Positions 57,166 through 64,000 of a DNA stretch of 64,000 bases are shown one piece after another. The DNA is from Notolepis coatsorum. Its lineage: Eukaryota > Chordata > Actinopteri > Aulopiformes > Paralepididae. The notes beneath the pieces are model-generated. The model did not search any database and was not told where the DNA came from. It saw only the letters and a program-made list of their open reading frames with translations. The DNA lies in the NCBI GenBank assembly GCA_963971535.1, contig OZ020593.1:41881766-41945765 (forward strand), read 5' to 3'. Each line of letters opens with the position of its first letter. The first letter of the stretch is position 1. Both the position numbers and the translations under genes were made by a program.

Positions 57166-58299
57166 CTGCTGGACCTACAAAAGGCCTTCGACACTGTCAA
57201 TCACACCATTCTGATTGACAAGCTAAAAGCAATTGGTTTTGATAGTTTATCAGTGAGCTGGATACAATCCTACCTGGAGGGGAGGGAACAGATGGTGGAG
57301 GTAAACGGTACCCTATCCCCCCCCCTCACAGTGAGCTGCGGTGTTCCACAAGGAAGCATACTAGGACCGCTACTATTCCTAATTTATGCAAATGACATGT
57401 CGTCAGCTTGTGACTGCAACTTGTTCCTGTTTGCGGACGACTCAGCCCTGCTGGTCTCTGACAAGAACAAGTTACAGGTTGAAAAAGCCCTCAGCTCGGA
57501 ACTAGGCAAAATCTGCATATGGCTCGCCGACAACAAACTATCATTACACATGGGCAAAACAGAGTCCATTCTCTTCGGTTCAAATAACAGACTCAGCAAG
57601 ACCGACGGCTTCTCGGTTACAGTGGGTGACAATATTGTCACAAGGAAAGATGGAATTACCTACCTGGGTTCCATCCTAGAGGCTAATCTTTCCTGTGACA
57701 AAATGGCATCCAATGTAATAAAAAAAGTCAACCAACGAACTCTATTCTTGTACCGGATCTCCTCTCTGGTAAACAAGAATACCCTGAAGACTCTAGCAGG
57801 AGCACTCATTCAAGGGTACTATGACTATGCTTGCACCTCATGGTACCAAAGCACCTCAAAGGCACTAAAAAACAAATTACAAACATCTCAAAACAAGCTA
57901 GTCAGACTACTGCTTGACCTGACTCCTAGAACCCACCTCACCCCTGCCCACTTCGACAACCTAGGATGGCTTAGAGTAGACGACAGAGTACAGCAACTTG
58001 CAATGGGCCTGGTCTACAAGATACACTACGCGACCAAGGTACCCATGTACATGTCAAAATACTTCCCAAAGGTCAGTGAATACCACGATCACAACACCAG
58101 AGGGAGCTCCACAAATCATGTTAAACCCAGATTTGGCTCAAACAAGGGACTAAACACGTTTCGCAATTATGCCACATCAATGTGGAACGCCCTACCCAAA
58201 GCTGTAAAGGAATGTGAATCACTACCCACTTTCAAAAACACTCTCAAAAAACACCTACGTGAGACAGCAATTCGAAACTGGCCCCTACAAATGTCCTAA
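57166..58299 (+). pseudogene. 2A-LINE reverse transcriptase, intact C-terminal part
   Basis: One open frame covers RT from the LDLQKAFDTV motif, through GVPQGSILGPLLFLIYAND and LFADDSALL, to the normal C-terminus (NYATSMWNALPKAVKE, LRETAIRNWPLQMS, stop 58297-58299). No internal stops, but endonuclease, 2A-like motif and the first half of RT are missing, so it is a dead-on-arrival copy. Confidence 0.9.
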
Positions 58300-58747
58300 C
58301 CTAGTTGTACAGTAAATGACCAAGTAAGGCTTTGTCAGTATTCCAATGTACAGTGTAAAATGTGTGTGTGTCCTACCCAACCCCCCCCCCCACTTCCAAT
58401 GTACAGCCCCCACCCACCCACCCAACCCCACCCCACCCACCCAACCTCCTCCAATGTACAGTTTCTACGTCAAATGTATATACACTCTTTTTCTGGACAC
58501 TTTTGTATCACAAACAGTACTGTATTTGCAAATCTGATATGTCATAAATGTATAGATGTAGCAGTACTGTATCTGTATGTCATGTATGTCATATATGTTA
58601 TGATGAATTGAAAATGGGGGACCCTGATGTAAACAAGACGAAAGTCTTTCTCTGGTCTGCATCCCCTTAACAATTGTATGTATTGAGCTGTACTGTACTG
58701 TACCCATTCTGCAATCTGTTAATAAACTTTTCAATCAATTCAATCAA
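57166..58747 (+). mobile_element. 2A-LINE family copy, 5'-truncated, plus strand
   Basis: It begins within RT (LLDLQKAFDTVNHTIL) and runs to a complete 3' UTR with AATAAA and a TCAA-repeat tail. It is very similar to the LINE at 5314-9755. The 3' UTR has C-rich blocks near 58380-58450. Confidence 0.92.
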
Positions 58748-58952
58748 TCAACCCTGTTGCACAGAATGTCGAGGTAAAGTGGGAATAATCAACTAATCGT
58801 TTGTCCAACCCTCACCCTTCAGAGACCCTCACAGACTCAAAATCATAATACAGATTCTCAAACCCTTTCAAGACTCAAAGCTATTGTGTTGCCTCTCTAA
58901 AACATTTGTAATTTAAAAAGTTCAATAGTAAGTGAATAGTGGTTTGATCTTT
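58748..58952. other. Intronic sequence, nothing recognised
   Basis: Short unassigned spacer. Confidence 0.4.
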
Positions 58953-58968
58953 AGAATTCTTCACTGCT

Positions 58969-59436
58969 GGGCGGCTATGTGGTGTAGTGGGCAAGGCACT
59001 CGCCACGAAATGCTGGAGACGCTGGGCTCGTCAGTTCGAGCCCAGCGCTCCACATTTGCTTTCAGTTTAGCTGGTCGTCCGTACTAATACACATTGGCCG
59101 TATTAGGGGGTGGGAAACTGTTGGGTGGGGATCGGGCGTTGTGGACAGGTCGGTTGGTGTGCCTGCGCAGTAGAATCAGGAAGTGTCGGGGGCTGCGTGA
59201 GCCTCCCACGCGTTACTCCTCGCCACTGAGAGATCGAGCTGCGCAGGTGAAAAGATGCGACTGCTGTTACCTCAAGTACCGGAGGGGACTTGTGCTATGT
59301 ATGACTTAGTCCACATAGCAGCCGGCTTGTGGGAGGCAAGAAACAGCGTCCGTGACAGGGGAGGGTTGAATTGGATGATACGAAATTGGGATGGGAGAAA
59401 ATATAGAAAATGGGAGAAAAAGTTGATAAAAAAAAA
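58969..59436 (+). mobile_element. tRNA-derived SINE, long type
   Basis: The head has an A-box-like TGTGGTGTAGTGGGCAAGGC and a B-box-like CAGTTCGAGCCC. The body of about 470 bp ends GGGAGAAAATATAGAAAAT and poly-A. A perfect 16-bp target duplication AGAATTCTTCACTGCT flanks it (58953-58968 and 59437-59452). It is unrelated to the SINE at 29724. Confidence 0.93.
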
Positions 59437-59452
59437 AGAATTCTTCACTGCT

Positions 59453-60135
59453 AAATGAGTTTGAGCTTGGTGGGATGATTCAGTGGAACTCAACATTTAC
59501 AAGGGAGTCAGGATGTTGTCAAAAAAAACGTAATTTGCTGAGATTCTGCAGTAATACATCTTGTGAGGCCACCCATCCTCAGTGTGTGTACAATTTATTC
59601 ACCGAGTTCCCAAGCCTGGCCTATCGGATAAGAGCATTTGGACTTCTTGGATGCCTGCCTTGGCTATGGTTGGCAAATGATTAAGGAGAAAGGCAGGGTA
59701 ATGGAGAGTTGAGCATGACCAGCGAGTGTAAATCAAGATGGTGTGTCCCAGACCGTACACGCTCTTATGTAAGCACAAGTATCACTGCTGAACCCATGAC
59801 CAACCCATGGCCTTTAACTTGACTTTGAGGAATGGTAGCATAGGGGTGTGTTATGTAACGTTTAAGCAGACAAAGAATGTAGAATGTAAACATGTTGAAA
59901 TGTGCTTCTATGCCATATTAGTTCCACTCCATCTATGCTTGAGGTAAAGCAGAAATAGACTGTAACACCAGTGTCTTGTTGCTGTGTTTAAATACTCAGT
60001 GAAGTACTGTTGGTAGTCTATTTACAGCTTTGCATCAGTTTCTATTCCTTCCTTCAGATAGATTTTTGACCTGTCCAAAAGCATATCCAACTTGTCCAAA
60101 TAAGGTTGAATGCAATATGTGCTTGGCTGCCTATA
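59453..60135. other. Intronic sequence, nothing recognised
   Basis: No repeat, RNA or exon recognised. Confidence 0.45.
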
Positions 60136-61656
60136 TTAACCCTTTATCTGCCAGGGATTATTCTGATCTTAATCACCTCTCTGCCACCACTGTAAGTCTA
60201 TGGAGATGTTCCCCTTCTTTGCAGGGCTATAACTTTTTAAATTGTATTGCTAAATTGACATTACTATGGCCCATTCAACGTCAAGTATCTATCGTTTAGG
60301 ATGTAGCAACGTTCTACTTTTTCATTCACATATTCATACTAAAATACGGTCTAAAGTATAAATATGTTTTTATCGTTTTCTGCAGCATTCTGCAGAACGT
60401 GAGTTATAGGCATAAATACATATATTAGATCATCAAATGTAGTTTGATACCGATTGACGTCGGATAAAAAATTTCAATTGTACAAGGTCCTAAACGTCAT
60501 GCTTCATCATCTGCTGGCGACCGGGGGGGGGGGGGGGGGGGGTAGCGTTGGGCGATCAGCGTGGAGCAGAAAGTTCGCTATTATGGGATGTTGATCTAGT
60601 TGGTCCAGTTCCAGGTTGTATAATACTATATACGTCCAAATCATGTTGTTTATCGAGTTATTGGCAACGGATCGCTATCCAGTGTATCAAGCTGGAGTCC
60701 CGAGAGCGATAGCGAGTGGCCGGACGAAATATGGGTGAGCACTAGGGATGCCCCGATCACGTTTTTTGCCACCGATACCGATCACCGATCGTCGTGAGCC
60801 ATATCGGCCGATACCGATCCGATACAGATCGTTTTTGATTAAAAGAAATAAAATTTTATTTTATATAATTTTTTTAATATTTTTATTTTTAATATATATA
60901 TTTGATATATAACGTTAATACAACGCCTCAGTGAATTATTTAGTTCAATGGGACATTTCGTTTTGAACAGTGAACTAACTTGCGCTAACGTGAGCTAACA
61001 GCTAACAGCTAACAGGTATCATACACATCTACTAGACTTGATGGAGCGTTTGTTGATGTCAGGAGCTATCGGTAGCTGGCCGGCTAGATACCGTTCGGTT
61101 AGACAATGCCTCATCATGTATTAAACTAAAAGTGAATAGTTGACTGGGTCATTTTGTAACGGTAGCTAAGCTAACGTTAGCTCAGGGAGACGCCGTCCTC
61201 CCGTGTCCCGTCTCACTAGACTAGAAGACCCGTGTTTACATGCGTGCGGGAGGGGCTGGAGGGATGAGCAGACGCCGCACCACCCGGTGTCTGAGACGGA
61301 ACTAGATCGGCTTTGACGATCGGCGAAAATAAAGCATTATCACTGATCGCATATTTATACTGATTATCGGCCGATAACGATCGGTGGCCGATGGATCGGG
61401 GCATCCCTAGTGAGCACCACTTCCGGCCGCTCACTTCCGGTTTTGGCACCTCGCCGATCGGCCACCAGATGGCGGTCTTGCACCGTTGGAGAGTTGAGAG
61501 GAGCTCTACAGCACCCGTCAAGTCTCCGTGGGTGCAATATGATTGCCATGACAGATTTTTGAAATATTGATCTCAAAGACGCTGTACGACGTCATTGGCA
61601 GATTACGCATGGCGAGGAATGACGTCTAAACACGTCATTGGCGATTAAAGGGTTAA
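60136..61656. mobile_element. TTAA-flanked (piggyBac-like) element with nested hAT
   Basis: TTAA at 60136-60139 and 61653-61656 brackets CCCTTTATCTGCCAGGG and, reversed, CCCTTTAATCGCCAATGACG. It aligns along much of its length with 33847-34752. It has a run of about 19 G near 60524-60542. The hAT at 60743-61409 interrupts it. Its right TTAA is also the left TTAA of the next element. Confidence 0.78.
60743..61409. mobile_element. hAT MITE (TAGGGATGCCCCGATC family)
   Basis: Ends TAGGGATGCCCCGATCA and GGATCGGGGCATCCCTA are flanked by a perfect 8-bp duplication GTGAGCAC (60735-60742 and 61410-61417). Confidence 0.97.
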
Positions 61657-63255
61657 CACTTTGAGTGCCAGCCACGGCATAATTAGTTATTTCATGCCAA
61701 CCGTTGAGTGCCAGCCGACGAGATATGCTTTTTTTTTTTTGCGATTTCCATTCATATTTCATCAATCTAGCCTCACGTTACCAGTGGGGATCTGTCTGAA
61801 CTCGAATAGGGAAAATACCGCCCCCTATCGTCTCCCGGATGGTAATGCACGCATTGGAATGGACTCAATGAAAATGGATGAGAAGAGAAAAATCCTAAAT
61901 CCACATTTTACTTCTCAGGCAAGTAACCCGAGCCGATCGGACTCATTGTGGTCCCTCAGAACAACGTGGAATATATATTTCCAGTACCCAGCGTTGGATC
62001 AATAAACGCGATCGATATTTGGAATGGCGATCAGGAATTTGAATACTCTTTTTGGAGAACATCTGATCTGAGGTAAGGAATCTATTTTACCAGTATTGGG
62101 ATAATCGGAGCTATTTTCACCTATATATCAGCGTGTGCCATATGTGTGCGTGTGTGTGTGTGCAATCAGGAAATAAGAGAATCGATTTTTCAGCCCTCTT
62201 CTATAGCGTGCATAAGTACACATACTATCGATAATTGATTGATTGATTGATTGAAAAGTTTATTAACAGATTGCAGAATGGGTACAGTACAGTACAGCTC
62301 AATACATACAATTGTTAAGGGGATGCAGACCAGAGAAAGACTTTCGTCTTGTTTACATCAGGGTCCCCCATTTTCAATTCATCATAACATATATGACATA
62401 CATGACATACAGATAGACAGTACTGCTACATCTATACATTTATGACATATCAGATTTGCAAATACAGTACTGTTTGTGATACAAAAGTGTCCAGAAAAAG
62501 AGTGTATATACATTTGGCGTAGAAACTGTACATTGGAGGAGGTTGGGTGGGTGGGGTGGGGTTGGGTGGGTGGGTGAGGGCTGTACATTGGAGGTGGGGG
62601 GGGGGGGGGGGGGTTGGGTAGGGGACACACACACATTTTACACTGTACATTGGAATACTGACAAAGCCTTACTTGGTCATTTGCTGTACAACTAGGTTAG
62701 GACATTTGTAGGGGCCAGTTTCGAATTGCAGTCTCACGTAGGTGTTTTTTGAGTGTTTTTGAAAGTGGGTAGTGATTCACATTCCTTTACAGCTTTAGGT
62801 AGGGCGTTCCACATTGATGTGGCATAATTGCGAAACGTGTTTAGTCCCTTGTTTGAGCCGAATCTGGGTTTTACATGATTTGTGGAGCTCCCTCTGGTGT
62901 TGTGATCGTGGTATTCACTGACCTTTGGGAAGTATTTTGACATGTACATGGGTACCTTGGTCGCGTAGTGTATCTTGTAGACCAGACGCTAGACTTGTAA
63001 TCTAGCGTTTACTTGAAAACAATTCATAAATAGGCAGAAAAATGACAACGTGTTTTGTGTATTCCACTAAAGAGCGATTATCACAGAATCTTCTGAAATC
63101 TTCTGGAAGTTTCAAGAAACAAGCGTTTTTCAAAATGATATAAAACGGAAATGAACCGATTAAAACAAATAATCCGTTTCGACAATGTTGACTGCAAACA
63201 GGTCATTGATAAGCGACGGCCATATTAGACACATAGCCGGCACTGAAAGTGTTAA
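61653..63255. mobile_element. TTAA-flanked element with a nested LINE fragment
   Basis: TTAA at 61653-61656 and 63252-63255 brackets CACTTTGAGTGCCAGCC and, reversed, CACTTTCAGTGCCGGC. The 2A-LINE fragment at 62230-62985 lies inside. No transposase frame. Confidence 0.75.
62230..62985 (-). mobile_element. 2A-LINE family copy, 3' end only, minus strand
   Basis: It holds the TCAA-repeat tail, the 3' UTR and the last 90 or so codons (VYKIHYATKVPMYMSKYFPKVSEYHDHNTRGSS, then NYATSMWNALPKAVKE). A shift near the C-terminus replaces the normal end (FKNTQKTPT). It is nearly identical, in inverted orientation, to the end of the copy at 57166-58747. Confidence 0.9.
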
Positions 63256-63815
63256 AGGGGACATGCATTATTTATAAATGGCTTTTTCCAGTATTTAGCA
63301 TTGTATTATAGCAATAGGGGTTAGTATCAATGGGTCTGTGTCTCTAATTACCATATTGACTCATCAGTCTAGTCTCGAATTCACGAGATCTTCCCTCACT
63401 CAACTAAGCTGTTCTGATTTGACAGTTTTGCTGACGTGAAAAATATAGCACTGATTTGCATAACTAAAACTCTATGGTTGACAGCGACAGCAGAGCGAGT
63501 GGAAATATCTTCACTTCCTCAAACAGAGCGAGGCAGAGAGAGAACGAGCAAGCGAGAGAGATAGAGGGAGAGAGAGGAGCTTCTGTCGGGGAAACAAACA
63601 CACGCATTTTACACACAACCTGACGGCGCGCAGGGGGAAACACAAACACACACGCATTTTACACACAACCTGACGCGCGGGGCTTCTCCCTGGTAGAGAC
63701 AGAGAGAGAGAGGGACCGCGGCACAGGAGTGTGTGAAACACAAACACACACGCATTTACACACACAACCTGGACCGCACAGGGGAAGCAGTGGAGAGATA
63801 ACTTTATGCTCCGTG

Positions 63816-63852
<37 letters not shown>

Positions 63853-64000
63853 GCCAGTCGCAGACTGTGGGTGACTCTCACTCAAAGCGCTTATGGGCGG
63901 AGCCCATCCAAAAATAGCCTGAAATCCTGAGGTTGAAAAATGATGCTTTTGAGTACTTGATCAAAAATATAAAACAATGCATTTTTTGGAAAAAAATCTT
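63252..64000. mobile_element. Start of a third TTAA-abutting repeat, cut by the window edge
   Basis: Directly after TTAA the sequence AGGGGACATGCATTATTTAT resembles the start of a very common fish TTAA repeat. Further in are repeated CACACGCATTTTACACACAA units (63598-63770), a (CT)n tract (63819-63848) and the block shared with 20450 and 37380 in reverse. Confidence 0.55.

Noticed and set aside
58969-59060. Possible tRNA gene at 58.97 kb
   Set aside because: It is the head of a roughly 470-bp SINE with a perfect 16-bp target duplication.
60524-60542. Long G or C runs (also 21107, 50457, 54766, 62597) as functional G-quadruplex signals
   Set aside because: They are simple homopolymers inside repeats, prone to length error in sequencing, with no linked feature.

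Overview
The window looks like nuclear DNA of a ray-finned (teleost) fish. It holds a few short spliced exons of one conserved vertebrate gene in a sea of teleost-type repeats: Rex1-like, CR1/L2-like, RTE-like and L1-like LINEs, tRNA-derived SINEs, many hAT MITEs with perfect 8-bp target duplications, TTAA-flanked (piggyBac-like) elements, microsatellites and minisatellites. There are no bacterial or phage operons, no CRISPR array and no convincing stand-alone tRNA or rRNA gene.

Host gene. Four plus-strand exons with AG/GT borders and joining phases encode part of the Sec7 (ARF-GEF) domain of a PSD/EFA6 protein, closest from memory to PSD3: 16351-16431, 17802-17914, 18922-18980 and 55045-55134. 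They join into one uninterrupted 114-residue stretch that carries the glutamic-finger motif (GETQ) and the LLNTDLH motif. The third intron is about 36 kb and is mostly transposons. The introns before the first exon and after the last run off both ends of the window, so nearly all of the window is probably intronic sequence of this gene.

Layout. 1-4.9 kb: MITE ends and a Rex1-like LINE. 5-10.3 kb: a 55-bp-type satellite split by an intact-looking 4.4-kb minus-strand LINE (ORF of about 1333 aa with a 2A-like motif, endonuclease and RT). 10.3-16.1 kb: fragments of L2-, CR1- and L1-like LINEs and a hAT element inside an L2 tail. 16.3-19 kb: three host exons, with a 33-bp minisatellite in the first intron. 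19-28.9 kb: a dense series of hAT MITEs. 28.9-34.8 kb: a 5'-truncated RTE-like LINE between two 1.5-kb direct repeats. 35-41 kb: TTAA elements, hAT MITEs and two nested Rex1-like LINEs. 41-46 kb: a deep nest of MITEs with a second 55-bp satellite. 48.9-54.8 kb: TTAA elements, a hAT element with a transposase remnant, and a possible solo LTR. 55.0-55.1 kb: host exon. 57-63 kb: two inverted partial copies of the 2A-LINE, a SINE, and a row of TTAA elements that share junctions.

I did not find a new multi-gene system. The most unusual structures are the RTE LINE whose flanks look like a 1.5-kb target-site duplication (with a hammerhead-like motif in each flank), the 2A-bearing intact LINE inside a satellite, the chained TTAA elements, and the transposon-filled 36-kb intron inside the Sec7 catalytic domain. 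All family names come from reading the sequence and from memory, with no database search.
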